NCBI RefSeq assembly: GCF_024305175.1
Contig: NZ_JAMWYY010000015.1
Coordinates: 1 to 59,437, forward strand
DNA: 59,437 nt
Source: Flavobacterium sp.
Lineage (GTDB): Bacteria > Bacteroidota > Bacteroidia > Flavobacteriales > Flavobacteriaceae
Direction of reading: 5' to 3'
Notes under the pieces: generated by a model
What the model was told of the DNA's origin: nothing
The model's database searches: none
Seen by the model: the letters and a program-made list of their open reading frames with translations, nothing else
Shown here: in pieces, positions 26,862 through 34,494 of the stretch
Numbering within the stretch: the stretch's first letter is position 1
How the letters are laid out: each line of letters opens with the position of its first letter
Position numbers and translations under genes: made by a program

Positions 26862-28790
26862 TTATGCTTCCGTAATTACCTCTGCCTCATGTGTGTCAAA
26901 AGGACGTTTGCCAAATATAACTTCAAGGTCATCTTTAAAAATAACTTCTTTTTCTATCAGTATATCGGCAAGCTTTAGCAGTTTGTCTTTATTCTCATTA
27001 AGAATTTTAATTGCCCTTTGGTATTGAGACTCTATGAGTAATGATATTTCTTCGTCTATCATTTTTGCAGTTTCCTCAGAATATGGCTTAGAGAAATTGT
27101 ATTCCGTCTGCCCTGTAGAATCATAATAGGTTATATTACCAAGCTTATCATTAAGTCCGTAAATGGTAATCATGGCACGTGCCTGTTTGGTTACCTTTTC
27201 AAGATCGCTAAGCGCACCTGTAGATATTTTATCAAATATTACCTTTTCTGCGGCGCGGCCGCCCATTGTGGCGCACATTTCGTCCAGCATCTGGTCTGGC
27301 CTTACAATAAGGCGCTCTTCCGGCAGGTACCATGCTGCACCCAGGCTTTGCCCGCGTGGTACAATAGTTACCTTTACCAGAGGGTGAGCATGTTCCAGCA
27401 TCCAGCTTATTGTAGCGTGCCCAGCCTCATGAATGGCAATAGCTTTTTTCTCTTCTTTAGATATTATCTTATTTTTCTTTTCAAGTCCGCCCACAATACG
27501 GTCAACGGCATCTAAAAAGTCCTGCTTATCCACAGCTTTTTTATCTTTTCTTGCAGCTATAAGCGCAGCTTCATTACACACGTTAGCAATATCAGCGCCT
27601 GAGAAGCCAGGTGTTTGCTTAGCAAGAAAATCAGTATCAAGGTCTTCCGACTTTTTAAGCGGTTTAAGGTGTACTTCGAAGATTTCTTTACGCTCCCTGA
27701 TGTCCGGCAGGTCTACATATATCTGCCTGTCAAAACGTCCTGCACGCATTAAAGCCTTATCAAGAACGTCGGCGCGGTTAGTTGCAGCAAGCACAATAAC
27801 ATTAGTATTAGTGCCAAAACCGTCCATCTCTGTCAGTAGCTGGTTAAGTGTGTTTTCACGCTCGTCGTTAGAGCCGGAGAAGTTATTTTTGCCACGGGCA
27901 CGGCCCACGGCATCTATCTCATCAATAAATATAATTGCAGGAGATTTCTCTTTTGCCTGCTTGAACAGGTCGCGCACCCTTGAGGCACCCACACCCACAA
28001 ACATTTCAACAAAATCTGAACCTGAAAGCGAGAAGAAAGGAACCTTTGCCTCTCCCGCAACTGCCTTTGCAAGCAGGGTTTTACCTGTACCCGGAGGCCC
28101 TACAAGCAATGCACCCTTAGGTATCTTACCACCTATGTTAGTATATTTTTCAGGATTTCTCAGGAACTCTACAATTTCCTGTATTTCTTCTTTTGCGCCT
28201 TCTAAGCCTGCAACGTCCTTAAAGGTTACCTTAATATCGTTTTTCTCGTCAAACAGTTTAGCTTTAGATTTTCCGATATTAAAAATCTGCCCGCCACCGC
28301 CTGCGGCTCCACCGCCTGCCATTCGGCGCATCATAAAAATCCATAATGCAACCAGTACTATAATTGGCAGCAGGGTTAAGAACAGGTCTCCCCACATGCT
28401 TTCTGCTTCAGGGTCATAGCTGTTCAGTTTGCCTGCGGCAAGTGCATCGTCAAGTTTTTTCTGGAAAAGTTCGCCATTACCTATTTCTAAAGAATAGTGA
28501 GGCCCTGAGTTTTCATTATTAAGCAGGTCTTTTTTAGGTACTTTTTCGTGCTCCGGCTTTGCAAGGGCTTCTTTTTTAAGATAAACTTTTGCAGTAGATT
28601 TATTGAAAACAACCTTATCTACCTCGCCGCTGTCCAGGTATTTATAAAAGTTGGAAAGCGAAGTAGATTTCAGGTCCTGCCATGCAGAGCCGCCTGCAAC
28701 CAACTGAATTGCAAGAAATATTAGCAGTATACCACCATATATAAGCCAGGGGCTTATTTTTGTTTTATTTGGTTTATTATCTTTTGACAT
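26862..28790 (-). CDS. ftsH: ATP-dependent zinc metalloprotease FtsH
   Basis: 642 residues. Two membrane helices (about 13-32 and 132-152) frame a periplasmic segment. The AAA domain has Walker A GPPGTGKT near residue 230 and the Walker B FIDEIDAVG. The zinc site is HEAGH near residue 450. FtsH degrades membrane and short-lived soluble proteins and in many bacteria controls lipid balance, which fits the neighbouring lipid operon. It lies 33 nt after rsfS, probably one transcript. Confidence 0.97.
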   Translation of the reverse strand: MSKDNKPNKTKISPWLIYGGILLIFLAIQLVAGGSAWQDLKSTSLSNFYKYLDSGEVDKVVFNKSTAKVYLKKEALAKPEHEKVPKKDLLNNENSGPHYSLEIGNGELFQKKLDDALAAGKLNSYDPEAESMWGDLFLTLLPIIVLVALWIFMMRRMAGGGAAGGGGQIFNIGKSKAKLFDEKNDIKVTFKDVAGLEGAKEEIQEIVEFLRNPEKYTNIGGKIPKGALLVGPPGTGKTLLAKAVAGEAKVPFFSLSGSDFVEMFVGVGASRVRDLFKQAKEKSPAIIFIDEIDAVGRARGKNNFSGSNDERENTLNQLLTEMDGFGTNTNVIVLAATNRADVLDKALMRAGRFDRQIYVDLPDIRERKEIFEVHLKPLKKSEDLDTDFLAKQTPGFSGADIANVCNEAALIAARKDKKAVDKQDFLDAVDRIVGGLEKKNKIISKEEKKAIAIHEAGHATISWMLEHAHPLVKVTIVPRGQSLGAAWYLPEERLIVRPDQMLDEMCATMGGRAAEKVIFDKISTGALSDLEKVTKQARAMITIYGLNDKLGNITYYDSTGQTEYNFSKPYSEETAKMIDEEISLLIESQYQRAIKILNENKDKLLKLADILIEKEVIFKDDLEVIFGKRPFDTHEAEVITEA

Positions 28791-28823
28791 TATTAGCTTT
28801 TCTCCTTTCTTAAGAAACTTAAA

Positions 28824-29195
28824 TTAGTAGTTAGTGCTTATAGATGTAATCCTTGCATCACCCCAAAGGCTTTCTATGTTGTAGTACTCGCGGATGTGTT
28901 TCTGGAAAACATGAACAACAATGTTTACATAATCCATAAGTACCCACTCGCCGTTTTCTGTACCTTCTACATGCCACGGCTTGTCTTTTATAGCTCTCGA
29001 AACTGTTTTTTGTATGGAGTGAACAATGGCATTCACCTGAGTATTGGAGTTACCGTTGCATATTACAAAATAATCGCACACGGTATTGTCGATTTCCCTT
29101 AAATCCAGAATATCTATATCATTTCCTTTAACTTCTTCAATCCCTTTGATGATATTCGCTAAAAGCTCATCGTTTCCTGTGTTTTTTTTCGCCAT
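28824..29195 (-). CDS. rsfS: Ribosomal silencing factor
   Basis: 123 residues, the RsfS/Iojap fold: IKGIEEVKGNDIDILDLREID, CDYFVICNGNSNTQVNAI and the conserved WVLMDYVNIVVHVF near the end. It binds ribosomal protein L14 and blocks subunit joining in starvation. It is upstream of ftsH in the same direction. Its promoter overlaps that of the divergent birA gene. Confidence 0.94.
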   Translation of the reverse strand: MAKKNTGNDELLANIIKGIEEVKGNDIDILDLREIDNTVCDYFVICNGNSNTQVNAIVHSIQKTVSRAIKDKPWHVEGTENGEWVLMDYVNIVVHVFQKHIREYYNIESLWGDARITSISTNY

Positions 29196-29215
29196 TTAAA
29201 AATTTATATATATCG

Positions 29216-29223
29216 CAAAGTTA
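29216..29223 (-). promoter_or_regulatory. -7 promoter box of rsfS-ftsH
   Basis: TAACTTTG followed by C on the minus strand, 20 nt before the rsfS ATG. The plus-strand birA box is only 14 nt away, so the two promoters must overlap. Confidence 0.55.
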
Positions 29224-29237
29224 TCATTTTTTGTATT

Positions 29238-29245
29238 TACTTTTG
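29238..29245 (+). promoter_or_regulatory. -7 promoter box of birA
   Basis: TACTTTTG on the plus strand, 42 nt before the birA ATG, within the divergent rsfS/birA region. Confidence 0.5.
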
Positions 29246-29287
29246 AACCTTAACACAAGATTAAAAAGATTATACTTTATTTTTTAA

Positions 29288-30016
29288 ATGAATATTATCA
29301 AACTCAGTGCCATTAACTCTACCAATGATTACTTAAAAGAGTTATCTGCTACGCAATATGTTGATAATTTTACAATAGTTGCTGCCGGCCATCAAACCCG
29401 TGGCAGGGGGCAAATGGGTACCCAATGGGATACTGAGCCAGGTAAAAACCTAACGTTTAGTATATTAATCAAGGATTTGTTGACAGAAGTTGCATCTATT
29501 TTTTACCTTAATGCCGCGGTAGCCGTTAGTATTGCAGATGCGCTTGCAGTATTTAAAATACCGCAGATAAGCATTAAATGGCCTAACGACATTTTGGCAG
29601 GCAATAAAAAACTGGGGGGCATACTCATAGAAAATAACATACGCAGTAGCGGCGAAATTTTTTCTATTGCCGGTATTGGGCTTAATGTTAACCAACAAAG
29701 TTTTCCGGGGCTGCCAAAGGCTACCTCTATGGCTGTTGCGGCAGGGCGGGAGTTTGATATTGATGCTGTAATGCTGTTAATAGCCGAGAAGCTGAAACAC
29801 AATGTGCAGCGGCTGCTGCACCATGACGAAACCTATATCTGGAACAGCTATTTACAGCAACTATACAAAAAAAATGTACCCATGACCTTCCAAAAAAATG
29901 ATCAGAAGTTCATGGGTATTATAAAAGGTGTTTCTTTTAACGGTAACCTGCAGGTGCAGCTTGATGATGAAACCATTGCAGAGTATTCGCTAAAAGAAGT
30001 GCAACTGTTGTATTAA
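29288..30016 (+). CDS. birA: Biotin--[acetyl-CoA-carboxylase] ligase
   Basis: 242 residues, class I biotin protein ligase without the N-terminal repressor domain. The biotinyl-AMP loop is GRGQMG (39-44). The catalytic region is SIKWPNDILAGNKKLGGIL, with the ligase lysine in KWPND. It attaches biotin to the carrier protein of acetyl-CoA carboxylase and other carboxylases. Without the DNA-binding domain it cannot act as a biotin repressor. Its stop codon TAA is within a TTAA shared with the convergent DUF4241 gene. Confidence 0.95.
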   Translation: MNIIKLSAINSTNDYLKELSATQYVDNFTIVAAGHQTRGRGQMGTQWDTEPGKNLTFSILIKDLLTEVASIFYLNAAVAVSIADALAVFKIPQISIKWPNDILAGNKKLGGILIENNIRSSGEIFSIAGIGLNVNQQSFPGLPKATSMAVAAGREFDIDAVMLLIAEKLKHNVQRLLHHDETYIWNSYLQQLYKKNVPMTFQKNDQKFMGIIKGVSFNGNLQVQLDDETIAEYSLKEVQLLY

Positions 30017-30738
30017 TCCTCCTCTTCAATATCAAGGTCGTCATCATACTCCAGCCCGTCTTCGTTGTCATATTCGTTTATCAGGAAATCGATAACAAGC
30101 TCAATGGTATTGCCTTCCTCATCAAGCCCCCAGTAAGCGGGGTAGTAGCCGTCGCCCCAGCCTGATGCAAACATGATAACGTTGTTATCCGATTCTTTAT
30201 CAGGACGGTGGTCATTCCAGTCGCCAAGCTCACGTGAAAAATTATTTTTACCGGAATATTCCCTGAATTCTTCGGCAAGCACTTCATCATAATAATTGGC
30301 TTCAGGATCCCTTTCCTGTAATGCATCCATTTTGGCTATCAACTGCCCGTTAGTTTCCGCATCCAGAAAACAGGCCAAACCGCTTTCAACAGGGAAGCCA
30401 TAAAATTCTTCATCTCCTAAATCGTTAAGCTCTTCTTCGGTTAAATCATCAGTAAGGGCGAGAATCCATTTTGTAGCCTCTTCGGGCCTGAACTTTATTT
30501 TTGCATAAGCTATGCGGTGGTGCAGCCTGTCAATTTCAGACACATATATAAACACAGGGTACTTATCGGGCTCCACAGTACGCGAAAAGGCGATTTGCTC
30601 ATGAGTAAAGAACGGGTCGGCAGCAATAATCTTGCCTGTTGGCAGGTTAACATCGCCAACGTGTATTTCAACCAGTTCCTGCGCATTCATTTCATCGTCA
30701 AGGTCGTACTGGATGTGGTAATCATTAATGTCTTTCAT
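30013..30738 (-). CDS. DUF4241 protein
   Basis: 241 residues, acidic, no signal peptide. It matches DUF4241: LPTGKIIAADPFF near residue 33-45, YPVFIYVSEID, RIAYAKIKF, the glycine-rich FASGWGDGYYPAYWGLDEEGN and the acidic C-terminus (YDDDLDIEEED). The function is not known. It ends in a stop shared with birA. The next leftward gene upstream is 73 nt away. Confidence 0.85.
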   Translation of the reverse strand: MKDINDYHIQYDLDDEMNAQELVEIHVGDVNLPTGKIIAADPFFTHEQIAFSRTVEPDKYPVFIYVSEIDRLHHRIAYAKIKFRPEEATKWILALTDDLTEEELNDLGDEEFYGFPVESGLACFLDAETNGQLIAKMDALQERDPEANYYDEVLAEEFREYSGKNNFSRELGDWNDHRPDKESDNNVIMFASGWGDGYYPAYWGLDEEGNTIELVIDFLINEYDNEDGLEYDDDLDIEEED

Positions 30739-30811
30739 GGCTGGTGTTTTTATGTGATGAATTTACAAAAAGCTTTTATTGCATTACCTGTTTTATAAAA
30801 TCTTTAACCTG

Positions 30812-31345
30812 TTATTGCTTTTCCTCTTTAGGCTCAAAGCCCGGTTCAAGGCCACCCGGCAGTTGCAGTTTAGGGCTAAGGGTGGGTATAATTTTCCGCA
30901 TGGTGTTAATGTCCTGGTCTCCCGGGTCTATAAAAAACCACGACTTTCCGTTATCCATAGATACCGCTATAAGTATAGAGCTGCTGGTAACAGTGCCGCT
31001 TTCTACTTTCATTTCAATCATCTGGGGCAGGGTGCACTGCAACTGGCCTTCATATAATAACGCTTCAGATGGCGCACCATAGCTAATATCTGTAAAAGAT
31101 ACTCCTTCCGATTTCAGTTGCTCAAAAGTCCTCTTTATTTCAGATACAAGCCTCTCTTTACTACCTACCATAATTTCGATAGTTGGGTGCGTGTATTGTG
31201 CAAAATCTTCATACCGGCCCTCTATAAATGCTTTACCCATTGCATTGGCTTGTGATAGTACCGCAGCATCAAGCTCTGCTTTGGCAGGCTGGGCGTAGCT
31301 TAAGCCTGTGAGCAGCACTATCATTATAATCAGGATTTTTTTCAT
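30812..31345 (-). CDS. Secreted hypothetical protein, NTF2-like
   Basis: 177 residues: signal peptide MKKILIIMIVLLTGLSYAQ, then a small alpha+beta domain of about 130 residues (AMGKAFIEGRYEDFAQYTHPTIEIMVGSKERLV, like the first helices of NTF2-fold proteins), and a Pro/Glu-rich tail (PGGLEPGFEPKEEKQ). I have no firm family. The terminator of the upstream SRPBCC gene lies in the 87 nt gap before it, so it is probably transcribed from its own promoter, where only a near-consensus TACTTTTA is seen. Confidence 0.75.
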   Translation of the reverse strand: MKKILIIMIVLLTGLSYAQPAKAELDAAVLSQANAMGKAFIEGRYEDFAQYTHPTIEIMVGSKERLVSEIKRTFEQLKSEGVSFTDISYGAPSEALLYEGQLQCTLPQMIEMKVESGTVTSSSILIAVSMDNGKSWFFIDPGDQDINTMRKIIPTLSPKLQLPGGLEPGFEPKEEKQ

Positions 31346-31379
31346 AATAGTTTTTTCGAATTTTTATAAAAGTAAATAA

Positions 31380-31412
31380 AAAAAGCCTTTTAGGCTAACT
31401 AAAAGGCTTTTT
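31380..31412 (-). terminator. Terminator after the pyrE-SRPBCC unit
   Basis: A perfect 12 bp stem (31380-31391 with 31401-31412) with a 9 nt loop, T-rich on the minus-strand exit side. Confidence 0.82.
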
Positions 31413-31432
31413 ATGATATTTGCGTTATGCTT

Positions 31433-31825
31433 TTACAACTTGTGCATATTGCCTGCAAGGGTTTCTATAAACTTGCTGATAGGCCCTTTAACCATCATGG
31501 CCATCATAGCATTGAACTCGCCTTGAAAATCAAGTTGAACTTCACATGAATCATCTGATACGGCAGTTATATTACCTGTAAGGCTAAAGGGCAGCTTATC
31601 GCTTGCAGCGCCTAAAACTAGTTTTGTGTAAGGTACTTTTTCTTTTATCCTCAGCTTAATTTCGGGCATGCCTTTAAGAGCGAATATAAACGACTCTTCG
31701 CCTGTAATTTCAAATTTTGAAATATTTTCCGGCATCAGCTTTTCAAAATTCTTTACATCCGATAGCGAATCAAATATGTATTGAGCCGATTTTTCAACTT
31801 TTACTTTTTGGCTTTGTAACTGCAT
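31433..31825 (-). CDS. SRPBCC family protein (CoxG-like)
   Basis: 130 residues, no signal peptide. The START-like domain runs the full length: KVEKSAQYIFDSLSDVKNFEKLMPENIS, then ITGEESFIFALKGMPEIKLRIKE and a C-terminal helix FNAMMAMMVKGPISKFIETLAGNM. This pattern is that of small CoxG-like lipid-binding proteins found next to pyrE in Flavobacteria, as I recall. It lies 35 nt after pyrE and ends at a terminator, so pyrE and this gene likely form an operon. Ligand unknown. Confidence 0.87.
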   Translation of the reverse strand: MQLQSQKVKVEKSAQYIFDSLSDVKNFEKLMPENISKFEITGEESFIFALKGMPEIKLRIKEKVPYTKLVLGAASDKLPFSLTGNITAVSDDSCEVQLDFQGEFNAMMAMMVKGPISKFIETLAGNMHKL

Positions 31826-31860
31826 ATTGTTTTGTAGTGTGGTTTATTGATTTATATGAA

Positions 31861-32502
31861 TTATACACCCCAGGTTGAAGGGTCTTTGCGCCATGCTGAC
31901 AGTGTTTCCTGTTCCTGCTCTGTTATGTATTGCTTGGCAACCGCAAGTTCCAACAGGGTGTCATAATTACCCAGTGTGTTAAGCTGTATGTTCGCTTTTT
32001 TAAAGTTTTCGGCTGAGACATCAAAACCATAGGTAAATATAGCAACCATGCCTTTAACGTTTGCACCGGCTGCTTTAAGTGCCTCAACCGCCTGAAGGCT
32101 GCTGTTGCCCGTACTGATAAGGTCTTCTACCACCACAACGGTTTGCCCTTTCTGCAAAAAGCCTTCTACCTGGTTTTGGCGGCCGTGTTTTTTAGGCTCA
32201 GGGCGCACATATACAAAGGGTAGTCCCATATATTCTGCCACAAGCATGCCAATGCCAATTGCCCCTGTTGCAACACCGGCAATAACATCTGGTTTTCCGT
32301 AGAGTTTTTCTATATTGCGGGCAAATTCCTCCCGTATAAAATTCCTTATCGGTGGAAATGAAAGGGTTATGCGGTTGTCGCAGTAAATAGGAGATTTCCA
32401 TCCTGAAGCCCATGTAAAAGGGCTTTTGGGATTTAATTTAATTGCGTTTATTTGTAAAAGCAATTCAGCAGTTTTTTTGGCTGTGTCGGTATTAAAAATC
32501 AT
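31861..32502 (-). CDS. pyrE: Orotate phosphoribosyltransferase
   Basis: 213 residues. The PRPP-binding motif is VVVVEDLISTGNSS (residues about 118-131). The catalytic loop region contains RPEPKKHGRQNQVEG. It converts orotate and PRPP to orotidine monophosphate, the substrate of PyrF. The start codon lies only 7 bases from the divergent Nudix gene start and the -7 box is 4 bases upstream of the ATG, suggesting a nearly leaderless mRNA. The start fits the family's usual N-terminus (MIFNTDTAKKTAELL). Confidence 0.95.
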   Translation of the reverse strand: MIFNTDTAKKTAELLLQINAIKLNPKSPFTWASGWKSPIYCDNRITLSFPPIRNFIREEFARNIEKLYGKPDVIAGVATGAIGIGMLVAEYMGLPFVYVRPEPKKHGRQNQVEGFLQKGQTVVVVEDLISTGNSSLQAVEALKAAGANVKGMVAIFTYGFDVSAENFKKANIQLNTLGNYDTLLELAVAKQYITEQEQETLSAWRKDPSTWGV

Positions 32503-32506
32503 ACTG

Positions 32507-32514
32507 CAAATGTA
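32507..32514 (-). promoter_or_regulatory. -7 promoter box of pyrE, overlapping the Nudix start codon
   Basis: TACATTTG followed by C on the minus strand, ending 4 bases before the pyrE ATG. It covers the ATG (32510-32512) of the divergent Nudix gene. Confidence 0.5.
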
Positions 32515-33112
32515 TAAAGTTTTTGTAAACGATAAACCGCTTTTTTTAACTAACAGGGTTGAAAAGGAAACCGATTTCCAGATGTTTTTACTGGAAAGCG
32601 TAGATATAGAGCAACTGATTATTAAGATGTTTAATAATCAGGTTAATAAGGCATTTTTATATTATCCTGACGAAAAAGCCATCCTGAAAAAAATGAAGGA
32701 AAAGATACCTGTTGTTAAGGCAGGCGGCGGACTGGTGTATAATGACAGGGGAGAGGTGCTGTTTATTTTCAGGAACGGTAAATGGGATTTACCAAAAGGC
32801 GGAACTGAAAAAGGCGAAGATATGGAGCAGACTGCCATGCGTGAGGTAGAGGAGGAGACCGGCGTTAAAAACCTGAAGATTGTAAAGAAACTTCAAAAGA
32901 CTTACCACATTTTTAAGCGTAATGGGCAGTATAAACTGAAAGTTACCTATTGGTATGAAATGAAAACGAGCTATACAGGCAAACTACTGGGGCAGGCCGA
33001 TGAAGGAATAGAAAAGGTAGTATGGCTTAAACCCGATGACATTAAAGAAGTGCTTACCAATTCTTATGAAAATATAAAGCTGCTCTTTGAAAAAGAAAAA
33101 GCAATTTTATAA
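32510..33112 (+). CDS. Nudix hydrolase
   Basis: 200 residues from ATG 32510. The frame is open back to 32426 but that part overlaps pyrE and has no family similarity. Residues 1-70 are an N-terminal alpha/beta extension; the Nudix domain spans about 66-200. The Nudix box is complete: G97-x5-E103-x7-R111-E-V-E-E-E-T-G118-V. It hydrolyses a nucleoside diphosphate linked to another group; the substrate cannot be assigned. The start lies 7 bases from that of pyrE on the other strand. Confidence 0.9.
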   Translation: MYKVFVNDKPLFLTNRVEKETDFQMFLLESVDIEQLIIKMFNNQVNKAFLYYPDEKAILKKMKEKIPVVKAGGGLVYNDRGEVLFIFRNGKWDLPKGGTEKGEDMEQTAMREVEEETGVKNLKIVKKLQKTYHIFKRNGQYKLKVTYWYEMKTSYTGKLLGQADEGIEKVVWLKPDDIKEVLTNSYENIKLLFEKEKAIL

Positions 33113-33120
33113 AAAGTACT

Positions 33121-33166
33121 GTATAAAACAACAAAAGCGGCCTAAGCCGCTTTTGTTGTTTTATAC
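33121..33166. terminator. Bidirectional terminator between the Nudix gene and tpiA
   Basis: A perfect 21 bp inverted repeat (33121-33141 with 33146-33166) with a CTAA loop, the longest hairpin in the window. It lies between two convergent genes, A/T-rich at the base and GC-rich at the tip. Confidence 0.9.
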
Positions 33167-33173
33167 GTTATTG

Positions 33174-33926
33174 TTATTTCGCATTTACAATAGCAAGGAA
33201 ATCATCTGCTTTTAAAGCTGCACCGCCAATAAGCCCACCGTCAACATCCGGTTTAGAGAATATTTCGGTAGCATTGTCAGGCTTAACGCTGCCACCATAT
33301 AATATTGAAGTATTTTCAGCAACATTGCTGCTTATGTTGTCTCTTAATAGCGAACGGATAAAGGCATGCATTTCCTGTGCCTGCTCTGGGCTTGCTGTTT
33401 CGCCTGTACCTATAGCCCAAACAGGCTCATACGCCAGTACCACGTTGCCCCATTGTTCTTGTGTAATATGGAAAAGGCCTTCCCTTAGCTGTGTTTCCAC
33501 TACATTAAAGTGGTTACCTGACTGCCTGTCGGCAAGCTCCTCGCCGAAGCAAAATATTATAGTAACATTATTTTTTAAGGCTGTTTTTACTTTTTCTGCC
33601 AGTATGCTGTTGGTTTCGCCAAAGTAAGCACGCCTTTCGGAGTGTCCCAGGATAACGGTGTTTACATTAATGCTTTTAAGCATACCCACAGAAATCTCGC
33701 CTGTATAGGCGCCGCTTTCGGCCTGGTGCATGTTTTGTGCCGCTACAATAATGTTGCTGCCCGCTGCCTGCTCTACTGCCTGTTGCAGGTTTACAAACGT
33801 AGGGGCAATTACAATTTTAGTATTTGTTTTTTGCGGCCTTTTAGCCAGCAGTTCATCCAGCAGGGCTTTTGTCTGCTTGCTGTCGTTGTTCATTTTCCAG
33901 TTACCTGCAACAATCTGTTTTCTCAT
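33174..33926 (-). CDS. tpiA: Triosephosphate isomerase
   Basis: 250 residues, the standard length. Catalytic residues are K11 (NWKMN), H95 (GHSERR) and E167 (YEPVWAIGTG). It interconverts dihydroxyacetone phosphate and glyceraldehyde 3-phosphate in glycolysis. It is the last gene of a leftward operon, its ATG overlapping the preceding TlpA-like stop codon as TAATG, which implies translational coupling. Confidence 0.97.
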   Translation of the reverse strand: MRKQIVAGNWKMNNDSKQTKALLDELLAKRPQKTNTKIVIAPTFVNLQQAVEQAAGSNIIVAAQNMHQAESGAYTGEISVGMLKSINVNTVILGHSERRAYFGETNSILAEKVKTALKNNVTIIFCFGEELADRQSGNHFNVVETQLREGLFHITQEQWGNVVLAYEPVWAIGTGETASPEQAQEMHAFIRSLLRDNISSNVAENTSILYGGSVKPDNATEIFSKPDVDGGLIGGAALKADDFLAIVNAK

Positions 33927-34429
33927 TATTTAATAGTATTTAAGGTAGCAATAAGTTTTTCATCGTCAGCTTCTATTGCTCTGAACAGCGCTATCTTACC
34001 TTCGCTGTCAACAACCATATAGCGAGGTATCCAGTCAAGGTTTATGGCTTCGCTGAAAGCACCGCCTTTCCATTCTGAGCCTATAAGGTAATGCTCTCCC
34101 TTTACTACATATTTGTCAATGCCTTCCCTCCAGGATTCAGGAGTTTTGTCATACGAAAGGAAAAGATACACCACATCAGGGAATTGTTCCTGCAATGCCT
34201 GTAGTTTCGGCATGCCCTTAATACAGTCAGGACACCACGAAGCCCATACATCTATCACTATTGGCTTGGTTTTATACTGTTCCAGCACATCTTTAAAACT
34301 CATTTCAGTCCCGTCAAATGCGGTCATTTTATCCTGAAGTGCCGCTTCGCTGAAGGTTTCAGGATTCTCTTCTTTTTTGCACGCTGCAAAAGCTAAAAGT
34401 ATAATTGGGAGTAATAATAGTTTTTTCAT
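33926..34429 (-). CDS. TlpA-like thioredoxin-fold lipoprotein
   Basis: 167 residues with a lipoprotein signal (LLAFAAC, cysteine 17). The domain is TlpA/ResA-like with C66-P-D-C69 in VWASWCPDCIKGMPKL, and the cis-Pro region is DWIPRYMVVDSEGK. It should reduce or oxidise disulphides of envelope proteins. It sits with the DoxX-thioredoxin protein two genes upstream. A -7 box (34451-34458) lies before it. Confidence 0.9.
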   Translation of the reverse strand: MKKLLLLPIILLAFAACKKEENPETFSEAALQDKMTAFDGTEMSFKDVLEQYKTKPIVIDVWASWCPDCIKGMPKLQALQEQFPDVVYLFLSYDKTPESWREGIDKYVVKGEHYLIGSEWKGGAFSEAINLDWIPRYMVVDSEGKIALFRAIEADDEKLIATLNTIK

Positions 34430-34450
34430 ATCAGAGAATTTATAATCTTA

Positions 34451-34458
34451 CAAATTTA
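34451..34458 (-). promoter_or_regulatory. -7 promoter box before the TlpA-like gene
   Basis: TAAATTTG on the minus strand, 21 nt before the ATG, in the 65 nt gap after the permease gene. A TTG sits 15 nt further upstream, slightly closer than usual. Confidence 0.5.
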
Positions 34459-34494
34459 AATATAAAGCCATACCAATTGTTATTGTAACATGAA

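Noticed and set aside
27433..28419. Long open reading frame of 328 codons on the plus strand inside ftsH
   Set aside because: It is antisense to ftsH, whose protein is complete and highly conserved. The frame has a serine-rich, low-information translation and no start context; it is a shadow frame.
30013..30738. DUF4241 as part of a toxin-immunity pair
   Set aside because: No polymorphic toxin, Rhs tip or other effector gene is adjacent; the neighbours are birA and a small secreted protein. There is no support in this window.
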